64,000 nucleotides of DNA. It comes from Halomonas sp. H10-9-1 (GTDB taxonomy: Bacteria; Pseudomonadota; Gammaproteobacteria; Pseudomonadales; Halomonadaceae). The stretch lies in NCBI RefSeq assembly GCF_040147005.1, contig NZ_JAMSHO010000001.1, forward strand, positions 1,736,001 through 1,800,000. The letters run 5' to 3'. Below are positions 23,469 through 31,902 of this stretch, one piece after another. The position numbers were made by a program, and so were the translations under genes. The notes below the pieces were generated by a model, which did not search any database, had not been told where the DNA came from, and saw only the letters and a list, made by a program, of their open reading frames with translations. The first letter of the stretch is position 1. Each line of letters opens with the position of its first letter.

Positions 23469-23505
23469 ATATATGTTGCTATTGTTAGGAAAAGGCAGCG
23501 TATAT
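23469..23505. promoter_or_regulatory. Candidate HipB operator
   Basis: ATATATGTTGC (23469-23479) and GCAGCGTATAT (23495-23505) are inverted arms with two mismatches, in a short AT-rich patch 12-48 bp before the hipB start. Position fits autoregulation. Confidence 0.45.
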
Positions 23506-23516
23506 GGTGTATTTCC

Positions 23517-23804
23517 ATGAGCCTCCATGATGACCTAGAGCATCGCCGGCGTGACCTAGGGTTGACTCAGGCACAACTCGCCGAGCGAATCGGCGTAACG
23601 CGCCAGCAATACCAACGCCTGGAGCGTGGCGGTAATCCGCGCCTGGATACCCTTCGGCTGGTGGCCGACGGCCTCAATGCGCGCCTGGTGCTGATTCCTC
23701 TGGAGAAGTGGTACGCCGTCAAGGCACTACTCGATGGAGAGAAAGAAGGCGGCACCCCTCTCGATGAGGATCCTTGGCAGGGTTTGCTTGGCAAGGAGGA
23801 GTAA
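23517..23804 (+). CDS. hipB: HipB-type Xre antitoxin
   Basis: The 95-residue protein is a clear Xre helix-turn-helix (LEHRRRDLGLTQAQLAERIGVTRQQYQRLERGGNPRLDTLRLVADGL) with the C-terminal part LVLIPLEKWYAVKALLDGE, typical of HipB proteins that contact HipA. Its gene is followed 2 bp later by hipA. The pair should repress itself at the upstream inverted repeat. Confidence 0.85.
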   Translation: MSLHDDLEHRRRDLGLTQAQLAERIGVTRQQYQRLERGGNPRLDTLRLVADGLNARLVLIPLEKWYAVKALLDGEKEGGTPLDEDPWQGLLGKEE

Positions 23805-23806
23805 GG

Positions 23807-25072
23807 GTGGATGGCGAAAGTGTCGAAATGCTGTCCCTCTGGATTCACGGCTATCGCATTGGCTGGCTGGCCGGTTATCGCGGTGGGCGGAATGTACTGG
23901 TATTTGATGATGAATGGCGTCTCGACGAGGGGCGCCCCAGCTTGACGCTATCGCTGATGCCCTCGGCGCCCCATGGTCGACGCTTGATGCAGGAGCCCTG
24001 GATGCGGCGGCAGCGGCTTCATCCCTGGCTATCCAACCTGCTTCCTGAGGGAGCGCTGCGTCACTGGCTGGCCGCCGAGCTCAAGGTACATCCTGACAGT
24101 GAGTTTCCTCTGCTGGCTGCACTGGGTCATGATCTACCGGGTGCTCTGGAAGTTGCTTCCGTGGCACCCGATGAGATGCCGGCCTGGGTGCTGGCTCAGC
24201 GGTTGAGTGTGGTGCCTCAGCCGCGGAGGGTGACCGTGGGGCGCGGGTTCTCGCTGGCCGGTGTACAGATGAAGTTTTCCATGCGCGAGCAGGATGGGCG
24301 CTTCTTCGGCGCCGATGAGGCACTGCCTGGTGACTGGATCCTCAAGCCGCCATCACCACATCACCCCTGGCTCGTTCAGAACGAATACTCCGCCATGCGT
24401 CTGGCGCAGGCGGCTGGCATCACGATTCCGGACATTCGCCTGGTCCCGCTCGAGTCTCTGCACGGCATGCCCCGCATCAATTTGCCAGATGAGCCGCTGG
24501 CCTACGCGATCAAGCGATTCGACCGCGAAGGTCGTGAGCGGGTACATGCCGAGGATTTTGCGCAGGTGTTTTTTCGATATCCCCACGAGAAGTATGACGG
24601 ATCTAACTACGAGCAGATCGGGCGGCTGCTGCGCGAGTTCTCGGCTGATGGGTTGAGCTGCGTGCTGGAGATGGCGCGCCGGCTGCTGGTCAACGTGCTA
24701 TTGGCCAATGGCGATGCTCACTTGAAGAATTGGAGCCTCTGGTATCCGGATCGTTTTACGCCCCGGCTGTCGCCCGCTTATGACATCGTGATGACCAGGG
24801 CCTATCTGCCCGATGAGCATGGAGCCGCCTTGAACCTGAACGGCAAGAAGCGCTGGGACCTGCTGGGGAGAGAGGATTTTCGGCACTGGGCCGACAGGGT
24901 GGGTGTAAGCTGGTCGCTCGTCTCGAATGTCATCGATGAGACCATGGCGACGGTCCGAAGCAGGTGGCCCGTTCTATTGGCGACGCTGCCCATGGCAGAA
25001 GAGCACCAGTGCCTCCTGAGAGAGCACTGGCGTCGTCTATCGCCGGAGTGGCGGGTCGAACCGCAGCGCTAG
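23807..25072 (+). CDS. hipA: HipA-family serine/threonine kinase toxin
   Basis: The 421-residue protein has the HipA fold markers: SLAGVQMKF (149-157), WILKPP with the ATP lysine K180, NEYSAMRLAQAAGI, the catalytic loop NGDAHLKN (301-308) and YDIV with the metal Asp326. HipA kinases phosphorylate targets such as glutamyl-tRNA synthetase and induce dormancy. GTG 23807 is used as start because it sits 8 nt after AAGGAGGA and just after the hipB stop. The C-terminus converges on mtnN with a 4-nt overlap. Confidence 0.9.
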   Translation: MDGESVEMLSLWIHGYRIGWLAGYRGGRNVLVFDDEWRLDEGRPSLTLSLMPSAPHGRRLMQEPWMRRQRLHPWLSNLLPEGALRHWLAAELKVHPDSEFPLLAALGHDLPGALEVASVAPDEMPAWVLAQRLSVVPQPRRVTVGRGFSLAGVQMKFSMREQDGRFFGADEALPGDWILKPPSPHHPWLVQNEYSAMRLAQAAGITIPDIRLVPLESLHGMPRINLPDEPLAYAIKRFDREGRERVHAEDFAQVFFRYPHEKYDGSNYEQIGRLLREFSADGLSCVLEMARRLLVNVLLANGDAHLKNWSLWYPDRFTPRLSPAYDIVMTRAYLPDEHGAALNLNGKKRWDLLGREDFRHWADRVGVSWSLVSNVIDETMATVRSRWPVLLATLPMAEEHQCLLREHWRRLSPEWRVEPQR

Positions 25073-25809
25073 GCGCTTGCGGCCATTGCGGCACCGCGCT
25101 GCTGGTCGCCCAGGCGCGCCACCATCGCCTCGATCATCTTCGAGGAGTGCAGGGCGGCCTTCTCCAGGAACTGCTCGAAGGAGAGGTGGTTGTCACCGCT
25201 GCCGGCGATGTCGGAGAGGGCGCGGATCACCACGAAGGGGCAGGCGTAGAGGTGGCAGGTCTGGGCGATGGCCGCGGCCTCCATCTCGGCGGCGAGCATG
25301 CCGGGGAAGCGTTGGCGGGTCTGGGCCACCAGGTTGGGGCAGGCCATGAAGACATCGCCGGTGGCGATCAGCCCCTCGACCACGTTGACCTCGCCCAGTG
25401 CCTCGACACACTCCCGGGCCAGCTGGACCAGGCCCTCGTCGGGCAGGTAGGCCGCCGGCATGTCGGGCACCTGGCCGTGCTCGTAGCCGAACACCACGGC
25501 GTCGACATCGTGGTGGCGCACCTCGCTGGAGACGACGATATCGCCGATCTCAAGCCCTTCGCCGAAGCCACCGGCGGAGCCAGTGTTGATGATCGCCTCG
25601 GGCCGGTACATGTCGAGCAGCAGGGTGGTGCCGACGGCGGCATTCACCTTGCCGATGCCCGATTGCAGGATCACCACCTCGACGCCATGCAGCAGGCCGC
25701 TATGGAAGGTGTTGCCGACATGGGTGTGGGTCTCGCGCTTCTCGAGCAGGGAGGCGAGGCGCGCCACCTCCTGGCTCATGGCGCCGATGATGCCGATGCG
25801 CTTCATCAT
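25069..25809 (-). CDS. mtnN: 5'-methylthioadenosine/S-adenosylhomocysteine nucleosidase
   Basis: The 246-residue protein matches Pfs/Mtn[12 protein letters not shown] near the start, [43 protein letters not shown] with the purine-site Glu, and [13 protein letters not shown] with the catalytic Asp. It hydrolyses SAH to S-ribosylhomocysteine, the LuxS substrate. The start at 25809 overlaps the luxS stop (ATGA); the second Met (25806) is an alternative. Confidence 0.95.
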   Translation of the reverse strand: MMKRIGIIGAMSQEVARLASLLEKRETHTHVGNTFHSGLLHGVEVVILQSGIGKVNAAVGTTLLLDMYRPEAIINTGSAGGFGEGLEIGDIVVSSEVRHHDVDAVVFGYEHGQVPDMPAAYLPDEGLVQLARECVEALGEVNVVEGLIATGDVFMACPNLVAQTRQRFPGMLAAEMEAAAIAQTCHLYACPFVVIRALSDIAGSGDNHLSFEQFLEKAALHSSKMIEAMVARLGDQQRGAAMAASA

Positions 25810-26270
25810 GCGAACACCTGGTTCCATTCGTCGCGCTTGGCCAGGAAGCCGCGCGCGATCTGCTTGGCGCCCTCCAGGCTGTGGCTGGCGGCCCAGCCGC
25901 ACTGCACCTCGTTGCAGGCCGGCACTTCGCTGGCTGCGAGCACATCCTCGAGGGTCTTCTCGAGCAGCTCGAGCACGCCGTCGTAGTCGTCGTGGTTGAT
26001 CATCGCCACGTAGAAACCGGTCTGGCAGCCCATGGGGCTGATATCGACCACCTTGTCGGAGTGGTTGCGTGACAGCTCGGCCATCAGGTGCTCCAGGGAG
26101 TGCAGGCCGGGCATCTCCATATGATCCTGGTTGGGCTGGCAGATACGCATGTCGTACTTGTGGATGGTGTCGCCACGCTCGCCGGTCTTGATGTCGGCCA
26201 GGCGCACATAGGGGGCCTTCACCTTGGTGTGGTCCAGGTTGAAGCTCTCGACGTTCATCTTGTCGCTCAT
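25806..26270 (-). CDS. luxS: S-ribosylhomocysteine lyase LuxS
   Basis: The 154-residue protein has the metal motif HSLEH (57-61) with Cys124 in QCGWAASH, the catalytic Cys82 in MGCQTGFY, and the N-terminal [11 protein letters not shown]. It splits S-ribosylhomocysteine to homocysteine and DPD, precursor of autoinducer 2. With mtnN it forms a coupled two-gene operon, a complete SAH recycling route in which both enzymes are made in a fixed ratio. Confidence 0.96.
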   Translation of the reverse strand: MSDKMNVESFNLDHTKVKAPYVRLADIKTGERGDTIHKYDMRICQPNQDHMEMPGLHSLEHLMAELSRNHSDKVVDISPMGCQTGFYVAMINHDDYDGVLELLEKTLEDVLAASEVPACNEVQCGWAASHSLEGAKQIARGFLAKRDEWNQVFA

Positions 26271-26289
26271 GGGATCCTCATTCTGCTGT

Positions 26290-26333
26290 GGGGTCAGACC
26301 CCTAAGGGAACTGGGGGGTCTGACCCCTAGGGG
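26290..26333. repeat. Pair of GGGGTC-type palindromes upstream of luxS
   Basis: GGGGTC-A-GACCCC (26290-26302) and GGGGTC-T-GACCCC (26315-26327) are 12 bp apart, each followed by TAAGGG or TAGGGG. The pair sits between the luxS start and the end of folD. Confidence 0.75.
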
Positions 26334-26336
26334 AAA

Positions 26337-27194
26337 TTAGCTGGCGTCGTGGAGGTCGGCGGCCTGGAGGGTGTTCTCCAGCAGGCTGGCGACGGTCATG
26401 GGGCCGACCCCGCCGGGGACGGGGGTGATCCAGGCGGCGCGCTCGGCGGCGGCGTCGAAGTCGACGTCGCCGACCAGGCGGCCATCCGCCTGGCGGTTGA
26501 TGCCCACGTCGATGACGATGGCGCCCTCCTTGACCCACTCGCCCTTGACCAGGCCGGGCTTGCCGACCGCGACGATCAGGACATCGGCGCGGCGCACGTG
26601 CTCCTCGAGGTTGCGGGTGAAGCGGTGGCAGACGGTGGTGGTGCAGCCGGCGATCATCAGCTCCAGGGACATGGGGCGGCCGACGATGTTGGAGGCGCCG
26701 ACCACGGTGGCGTCGAGGCCGCGGATCGCCAGGCCGCTCTCCTCGAGCAGCGTCATCACGCCCTTGGGCGTGCAAGGGCGCAGCAGCGGCAGGCGCTGGG
26801 CCAGGCGACCCAGGTTGTAGGGGTGGAAGCCGTCCACGTCCTTGTCCGGGCGGATGCGCTCGAGGAGGGGGCGGGCATCGAGCTGCTCGGGCAGCGGCAG
26901 CTGGACCAGGATGCCATCCACGGTCGGGTCGGCGTTGAGGCGGTCGATCAGCGCCTCGAGCTCGCCCTGGGTCGTGTCAGCGGGCAGCTGATGACGGAAC
27001 GATTCGATACCGGCCTCGACACAGGCGTTGTGCTTGTTACGCACATAGACCGCGGAGGCGGGATCCTCGCCGACCAGTATGACGGCGAGGCCCGGCACTC
27101 GCCTCCCGGCCTCGCGGCGCGCCTGCACTTGGCGGGCGACCTGCTGGCGAACACGGGCGGCTATGGCTTTGCCATCGATTAGTTGCGCGGTCAT
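26337..27194 (-). CDS. folD: Methylenetetrahydrofolate dehydrogenase/cyclohydrolase
   Basis: The 285-residue protein is Fol[15 protein letters not shown] with Tyr50 and Lys54, [22 protein letters not shown], and the NADP motif [16 protein letters not shown], ending [19 protein letters not shown]. It interconverts methylene- and formyl-THF for one-carbon metabolism. The start [12 protein letters not shown] (27194) gives the usual length. Upstream in-frame codons run into the tRNA(Pro) region and are rejected. Confidence 0.95.
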   Translation of the reverse strand: MTAQLIDGKAIAARVRQQVARQVQARREAGRRVPGLAVILVGEDPASAVYVRNKHNACVEAGIESFRHQLPADTTQGELEALIDRLNADPTVDGILVQLPLPEQLDARPLLERIRPDKDVDGFHPYNLGRLAQRLPLLRPCTPKGVMTLLEESGLAIRGLDATVVGASNIVGRPMSLELMIAGCTTTVCHRFTRNLEEHVRRADVLIVAVGKPGLVKGEWVKEGAIVIDVGINRQADGRLVGDVDFDAAAERAAWITPVPGGVGPMTVASLLENTLQAADLHDAS

Positions 27195-27293
27195 CGAGGG
27201 TCCTCTGGGTGGCCGGAAAATAGGGAAGGCGTGATTTTCGCATGCCGGGCCTTCGAAACAAAGCAGGCGATAGGGGAGGGGGCAGGTATTTGC

Positions 27294-27321
27294 TTGACGG
27301 TGGGGGAAATTCACGTAGAAT
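27294..27321 (+). promoter_or_regulatory. tRNA operon promoter
   Basis: TTGACG (27294-27299), a 16-bp spacer and TAGAAT (27316-27321) are followed by a GC-rich discriminator (ACGCAGCGC), the pattern of stringently controlled stable RNA promoters. It lies 54 bp before tRNA-Pro. Confidence 0.65.
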
Positions 27322-27374
27322 ACGCAGCGCTCGACGAGGCCTCTGCGGCGGCGTCCAGCCCGCTGGATCGACGT

Positions 27375-27451
27375 CGGAGTGTAGCGCAGTCTGGTAGCGC
27401 GCCTGCTTTGGGAGCAGGATGTCGGGGGTTCGAATCCCTCCACTCCGACCA
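27375..27451 (+). tRNA. tRNA-Pro (TGG)
   Basis: A 77-nt cloverleaf with encoded CCA: acceptor CGGAGTG pairs with CACTCCG, anticodon stem CCTGC/GCAGG with loop TTTGGGA (anticodon TGG), and T loop GGTTCGAATCC. First gene of a four-tRNA operon. Confidence 0.96.
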
Positions 27452-27520
27452 CAACTTATTGAATGCCTAGTGGTTTTCTTGGCAATCAGGGTTGCGGCGA
27501 GGCGACCTGGAACGTAGAAT

Positions 27521-27597
27521 GCGCCCATAGCTCAATTGGATAGAGCAACGGCCTTCTAAGCCGTAGGCTGCAGGTTCGAGTCCTGCTGGGCGCGCCA
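27521..27597 (+). tRNA. tRNA-Arg (TCT)
   Basis: A 77-nt cloverleaf with CCA: acceptor GCGCCCA with TGGGCGC, anticodon loop CTTCTAA (anticodon TCT) on an ACGGC/GCCGT stem, and T loop GGTTCGAGTCC. Confidence 0.96.
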
Positions 27598-27641
27598 GCC
27601 GGGTGCGGTAGCAGGAAGTCGATGCGAGCAATTGTCGATGT

Positions 27642-27717
27642 GGTGGATGTAGCTCAGTGGTAGAGCCCCGGATTGTGGCTCCGGTGGTCGTGGGTTCGAT
27701 CCCCATCATCCACCCCA
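27642..27717 (+). tRNA. tRNA-His (GTG), copy 1
   Basis: A 76-nt tRNA starting with the extra G-1 of tRNA-His; acceptor GTGGATG with CATCCAC, discriminator C73 and encoded CCA; anticodon GTG in loop TTGTGGC. Identical to the copy at 27773. Confidence 0.96.
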
Positions 27718-27772
27718 CCTCGGCATCTTTAGGCAAGTGGTAGTTCTAGTAGCACGTCAGTCGCAAGGCAAT

Positions 27773-27848
27773 GGTGGATGTAGCTCAGTGGTAGAGCCCC
27801 GGATTGTGGCTCCGGTGGTCGTGGGTTCGATCCCCATCATCCACCCCA
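27773..27848 (+). tRNA. tRNA-His (GTG), copy 2
   Basis: Base-for-base copy of the tRNA-His at 27642, including CCA. The 55-nt spacer between the two copies holds no tRNA. Confidence 0.96.
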
Positions 27849-28169
27849 TGCCTTGACTCCTCAGCAAGACCCCTCAATGACCCTTCGTCAGTTCTCGTTC
27901 ATCAGTTCTCGATAGAGTTCCGTCGATAGCTCGTTATCGGTCAATACCCCCTATCCAGTCGTTGCGGTTTTCAGCGCACGGTTTATAGTCCGCGGTCGCC
28001 CAGGCGTCGGCGTTTTTGGCGTGGGATGTGTCGCCGAGCCTTGTAATCACTCGCGTCGCCCCCATTTCTCTCGCCATGGCGCTTGCCAGTGCCGGGCGGG
28101 ATTCATAAAATCCCCCCTTTGAATTTTCATTCACGCAACACGATGCCCCCAGTCGGTAGAGGACATTTC
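27849..28169 (+). other. Intergenic region between the tRNAs and tig
   Basis: The 321-bp gap has no supported gene. It holds a direct repeat CAGTTCTCG (in 27889-27910) and the tig promoter (28083-28111). An open frame on the minus strand (27934-28134) shows no coding character. Confidence 0.5.
28083..28111 (+). promoter_or_regulatory. Candidate tig promoter
   Basis: TTGCCA (28083-28088), 17-bp spacer and TAAAAT (28106-28111), 59 bp before the tig ATG. Confidence 0.5.
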
Positions 28170-29531
28170 ATGCAAGTTTCCGTCGATACGACCTCCCAGA
28201 TCGAACGCCGCATCACGGTCCAAGTACCGGCCGCCGAGATCGATGAGGCCGTCAATGCCCGTCTCAAGGATGCCGCCAAGAACGTTCGTATGGACGGTTT
28301 TCGTCGGGGCAGGGTGCCGATGTCGGTGATTCGTCAGCGCTACGGCAGCGACGTGCGCAACGAGGTGGTGGGCGAGGTGATGCGTGAGCGCTACGTGCGC
28401 GCCATCTCCGAGAACGAGCTCAACCCGGCCGGCTTCCCGCAGATCGAGCCTACCGTCAACGAGACGGGCAAGGATCTCGAGTTCGTGGCGACCCTGGAGG
28501 TCTACCCGGAAGTCGAGCTGGCGCCCATCGAGGGCGCCGAGGTCGAGCGTCCCGTGGTCGAGGTGACCGAGGCCGACGTCGACGAGATGATCGAGACCCT
28601 GCGCAAGCAGAACGCCACCCGTGAAACGGTCGAGCGTGCCGCCGAGGATGGCGACCAGCTGACCATCGACTTCCAGGGCTTCCTGGGCGATGAGCCCTTC
28701 GAGGGCGGTAGCGCCGAGGGTCACGACCTGGTGATCGGTTCCGGCAGCTTCATCCCCGGCTTCGAGGAGCAGCTGGTGGGTGCCCAGGCCGGCGAAGAGA
28801 AGGAGATCAAGGTCACCTTCCCCGAGGACTACCAGGCCGAGAACCTGGCCGGACAGGAGGCCACCTTCAAGGTCACGGTTCATGCGGTGAAGGGCCAGAC
28901 CCTGCCCGAGATCGATGCCGAGTTCGTGCAGAAGTTCGGTGTCGAGGACGGCGATCTCGACAAGTTCCGCGCCGAGGTCAAGAAGAACATGAGCCGCGAG
29001 GCCAGCCAGGCCGTCGACAACCGCGTCAAGCAGCAGGTGCTCGGCGCGCTGCAGAAGGCCAACACGATTCCGGTGCCCCAGGCGCTGGTCCAGCAGGAGA
29101 CCGACGGCCTCAAGCGCCAGGCCGCCCAGCAGTTTGGCCTGGGCGAGGACTTCGATGTCTCCCAGCTGCCCAACGAGCTGTTCGCGGAGCAGGCCAAGAG
29201 CCGTGTCGAGGTAGGCCTGCTGCTGGCCGAGGTGATCAAGTCCAACGCGCTGGAGGCCAGCGACGACGAGATCCGTGCCAGGGTCCAGGAGCTCGCCGAG
29301 CAGTATCAGGAGCCCGAGCAGGTGGTCGAGCACTACATGGGCAATGAGCAGCTCAAGACCCAGGTCAAGTCCGCTATCCTCGAAGAGAAGGCCGTGGACG
29401 TGCTGCTGGCCCAGGCCACCGTCAAGGATGTCGAGATGTCCTACCAGGACGCGCTGGCCGCGGCCCAGCAGCAGGCAGAGGCCGACGAGGAAGAGGGCAG
29501 CGAGGAGGCCGGCGAAGAGCGCCAGGCCTGA
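28170..29531 (+). CDS. tig: Trigger factor (ribosome-associated chaperone and PPIase)
   Basis: The 453-residue protein has the ribosome-binding domain with the signature GFRRGRVP (about 45-52; the usual form is GFRxGKxP), the FKBP domain (about 160-245: DQLTIDFQGFLGDEPFEGGSAEGHDLVIGSGSFIPGFEEQLVG) and the helical chaperone domain, plus an acidic Glu-rich C-terminus (EADEEEGSEEAGEERQA). It meets nascent chains at the tunnel exit. AGAGGA is 9 nt before ATG 28170. It starts the tig-clpP-clpX-lon cluster. Confidence 0.96.
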   Translation: MQVSVDTTSQIERRITVQVPAAEIDEAVNARLKDAAKNVRMDGFRRGRVPMSVIRQRYGSDVRNEVVGEVMRERYVRAISENELNPAGFPQIEPTVNETGKDLEFVATLEVYPEVELAPIEGAEVERPVVEVTEADVDEMIETLRKQNATRETVERAAEDGDQLTIDFQGFLGDEPFEGGSAEGHDLVIGSGSFIPGFEEQLVGAQAGEEKEIKVTFPEDYQAENLAGQEATFKVTVHAVKGQTLPEIDAEFVQKFGVEDGDLDKFRAEVKKNMSREASQAVDNRVKQQVLGALQKANTIPVPQALVQQETDGLKRQAAQQFGLGEDFDVSQLPNELFAEQAKSRVEVGLLLAEVIKSNALEASDDEIRARVQELAEQYQEPEQVVEHYMGNEQLKTQVKSAILEEKAVDVLLAQATVKDVEMSYQDALAAAQQQAEADEEEGSEEAGEERQA

Positions 29532-29542
29532 TCGATGCCTCC

Positions 29543-29566
29543 GCGCCCCGGCTCATGCCGGGGCGC
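29543..29566 (+). terminator. Hairpin after tig
   Basis: A perfect 10-bp stem GCGCCCCGGC / GCCGGGGCGC with a TCAT loop lies 12 bp after the tig stop. Only three T follow (29569-29571), so it may be a partial terminator that lets some transcripts enter clpP. Confidence 0.65.
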
Positions 29567-29627
29567 CGTTTCACTTCGCTTCCCTTCATCGTCGCTTCCA
29601 TTCATCGGATGCAAGGACAACACGCAG

Positions 29628-30248
29628 ATGAGCAACGAGTTCGATATCCAGAATGCCGGCGGCCTGGTGCCCATGGTGGTCGAGCAGAGCGCGCGCGGCG
29701 AGCGTGCCTACGACATCTATTCCCGCCTGCTCAAGGAGCGTGTGATCTTCCTGGTGGGTCCGGTGGAAGACTACATGGCCAACCTGGTGGTGGCGCAGCT
29801 GCTGTTCCTGGAGTCCGAGAATCCGGACAAGGACATCCATCTGTACATCAACTCGCCGGGTGGCTCGGTGACCGCCGGCATGTCGATCTACGACACCATG
29901 CAGTTCGTCAAGCCCGACGTCTCCACCGTGTGCATCGGTCAGGCGGCGAGCATGGGCGCGCTGCTGCTGGCCGGTGGCGCGGCGGGCAAGCGCTTCTGCC
30001 TGCCCAACTCGCGGATGATGATCCACCAGCCGCTGGGTGGCTACCAGGGCCAGGCCTCGGACATCGAGATCCACACCCGTGAGATCCTCGGTATCCGCGA
30101 CAAGCTCAACCGCATCCTGGCGCACCACACCGGCCAGGATATCGAGACCATCGCCCGGGATACCGATCGTGACAACTTCATGGACGGCAGCCAGGCCGCC
30201 GAGTATGGCCTGATCGACGCCGTGCTGGATAAGCGGCCCACATCCTGA
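29628..30248 (+). CDS. clpP: ATP-dependent Clp protease proteolytic subunit
   Basis: The 206-residue protein is Clp[19 protein letters not shown], catalytic Ser108 in [11 protein letters not shown], His133 in [12 protein letters not shown], and the acidic residue in [10 protein letters not shown]. It forms the 14-mer proteolytic chamber served by ClpX, encoded next. Start ATG 29628 ([20 protein letters not shown]) includes the usual short propeptide. Confidence 0.97.
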   Translation: MSNEFDIQNAGGLVPMVVEQSARGERAYDIYSRLLKERVIFLVGPVEDYMANLVVAQLLFLESENPDKDIHLYINSPGGSVTAGMSIYDTMQFVKPDVSTVCIGQAASMGALLLAGGAAGKRFCLPNSRMMIHQPLGGYQGQASDIEIHTREILGIRDKLNRILAHHTGQDIETIARDTDRDNFMDGSQAAEYGLIDAVLDKRPTS

Positions 30249-30280
30249 TAGCGTGATTCCCATTACATGCTGATTGTTCC

Positions 30281-30298
30281 CGGCGGCGAAGGCCGCCG
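30281..30298 (+). terminator. Short hairpin between clpP and clpX
   Basis: CGGCGGC-GAAG-GCCGCCG is a 7-bp stem closed by a GNRA-like GAAG loop, 32 bp after the clpP stop. It lacks a T-run and may be a processing or stabilising hairpin. Confidence 0.4.
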
Positions 30299-30357
30299 TT
30301 GTGAGCTCGGTGGTGCCGGCCGCGGCAAGCATCACCAACATGAAAAGAGGTAAGCGA

Positions 30358-31638
30358 ATGGCCGACGGCAAAGGCAAGGACGACGGTGGCAAGCTGCTCT
30401 ACTGCTCGTTCTGCGGCAAGAACCAGAACGAGGTGCGCAAGCTCATTGCCGGCCCGTCCGTCTATATCTGTGATGAGTGTGTCGACCTCTGCAATGACAT
30501 CATTCGCGAGGAGGTGCTCGATGCCGATGCCGAGAGCGACGACGAGCGCCTGCCGACGCCTCGCGAGATTCGTCACACCCTCGACGATTATGTGATCGGT
30601 CAGGACCGCGCCAAGATGGTGCTGTCCGTTGCGGTCTATAACCACTACAAGCGCCTGAGCTCCGACGTGAAGAAAGATGACGTCGAGCTTGGCAAGTCGA
30701 ACATCCTGCTGATCGGCCCCACCGGCAGCGGCAAGACGCTGCTCGCCGAGACCATGGCGCGGCTGCTCAATGTGCCGTTTACCATCGCCGATGCCACCAC
30801 GCTGACCGAAGCGGGTTACGTGGGCGAGGATGTCGAGAACATCATCCAGAAGCTGCTGCAGAAGTGCGACTACGATGTGGAGAAGGCCGAGCGCGGCATC
30901 GTCTACATCGACGAGATCGACAAGATCTCGCGCAAGTCGGATAACCCCTCCATCACCCGTGACGTGTCGGGGGAGGGCGTGCAGCAGGCGCTGTTGAAGC
31001 TGATCGAGGGTACCACCGCCTCGGTGCCGCCCCAGGGCGGGCGCAAGCATCCGCAGCAGGAGTTCCTGCAGGTCAACACCGCCAATATCCTGTTCATCGT
31101 CGGCGGCGCCTTCGCCGGGCTCGACAAGGTGATCCGCGACCGCGCCGAGAAGGGCGGTATCGGCTTCAATGCCGAGGTCAAGAGCAAGGATGACAGCAAG
31201 CCGGTGGGCGATATCCTGGCCACCGTCGAGCCCGAGGATCTGGTCAAGTTCGGCCTGATTCCCGAGTTCGTCGGGCGTCTGCCGGTCATCGCGACGCTGG
31301 CCGAGCTCACCGAGGATGCGCTGATCGAGATCCTCACCGAGCCGAAGAACTCGCTGGTCAAGCAGTACGCCAAGCTGTTCGAGATGGAGAACGTGGAGCT
31401 GGAGTTCCGCGATGACGCCCTGCGCGCGGTGGCCGCCAAGGCCATGGCACGCAAGACCGGCGCCCGCGGCCTGCGCTCGATCCTCGAGTCGGTGCTGCTC
31501 GACACCATGTATGAGATCCCCTCGCTGGAGGGTGTCAGCAAGGTGGTGATCGACGCCTCGGTGATCAGCGGCGAGAGCGAGCCGCTGCTGATCTACTCGC
31601 AGCAGCAGGATGCCGCGAGCGACGGTACCGGCGGCTGA
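30358..31638 (+). CDS. clpX: ClpX ATPase/unfoldase
   Basis: The 426-residue protein has the N-terminal C4 zinc domain (C16, C19, C38, C41), Walker A GPTGSGKT (120-127), Walker [10 protein letters not shown], sensor [14 protein letters not shown], the ClpP-contacting IGF loop (GGIGFNAEV) and [10 protein letters not shown]. It unfolds tagged substrates and feeds ClpP. Start ATG 30358 follows AGAGGTAAGCGA. Confidence 0.97.
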   Translation: MADGKGKDDGGKLLYCSFCGKNQNEVRKLIAGPSVYICDECVDLCNDIIREEVLDADAESDDERLPTPREIRHTLDDYVIGQDRAKMVLSVAVYNHYKRLSSDVKKDDVELGKSNILLIGPTGSGKTLLAETMARLLNVPFTIADATTLTEAGYVGEDVENIIQKLLQKCDYDVEKAERGIVYIDEIDKISRKSDNPSITRDVSGEGVQQALLKLIEGTTASVPPQGGRKHPQQEFLQVNTANILFIVGGAFAGLDKVIRDRAEKGGIGFNAEVKSKDDSKPVGDILATVEPEDLVKFGLIPEFVGRLPVIATLAELTEDALIEILTEPKNSLVKQYAKLFEMENVELEFRDDALRAVAAKAMARKTGARGLRSILESVLLDTMYEIPSLEGVSKVVIDASVISGESEPLLIYSQQQDAASDGTGG

Positions 31639-31654
31639 TCCATTGGGGCTTACT

Positions 31655-31717
31655 ACGGGAGCCCCCTGTCTCCAGCGCCGGCCCGTCCGGTGGGAGGCAT
31701 GGGGGCTCCCGTTTTTT
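31655..31717 (+). terminator. Terminator after clpX
   Basis: ACGGGAGCCCCC (31655-31666) pairs with GGGGGCTCCCGT (31701-31712), directly followed by T-run to 31717. The 34-nt apical loop is long, but the 12-bp GC-rich stem and T-run are convincing. Confidence 0.8.
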
Positions 31718-31834
31718 GGGGTATTGGCAGAACAATGTGACGCCGGCCTCCCACAATGAAGCTCGACCTCCCACGACGCATTGCCGAGCTGGCACACGCC
31801 GCTGGCGATGAACGGCCTTTTGCCGGCCGGCCGT

Positions 31835-31861
31835 CTTGCAAAGTCTCCCGGTCGCCCCCAT
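31835..31861 (+). promoter_or_regulatory. Sigma-32 (heat-shock) promoter of lon
   Basis: CTTGCAA (31835-31841), a 14-bp spacer and CCCCAT (31856-31861) closely match the RpoH consensus CTTGAAA-N13/14-CCCCAT. It lies 42 bp before the lon ATG and after the clpX terminator, making lon an independent heat-shock gene. Confidence 0.75.
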
Positions 31862-31902
31862 TCCCAGGGGCATCCCTTCGATTTCCTTGAGGTACGTCTG
31901 CG

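Noticed and set aside
27718..27772. Possible tRNA between the two tRNA-His genes
   Set aside because: The 55-nt spacer has no acceptor or T-loop pattern.
27934..28134. A 66-codon minus-strand frame between tRNA-His and tig
   Set aside because: No ribosome site, no family pattern, and it lies over the tig promoter.
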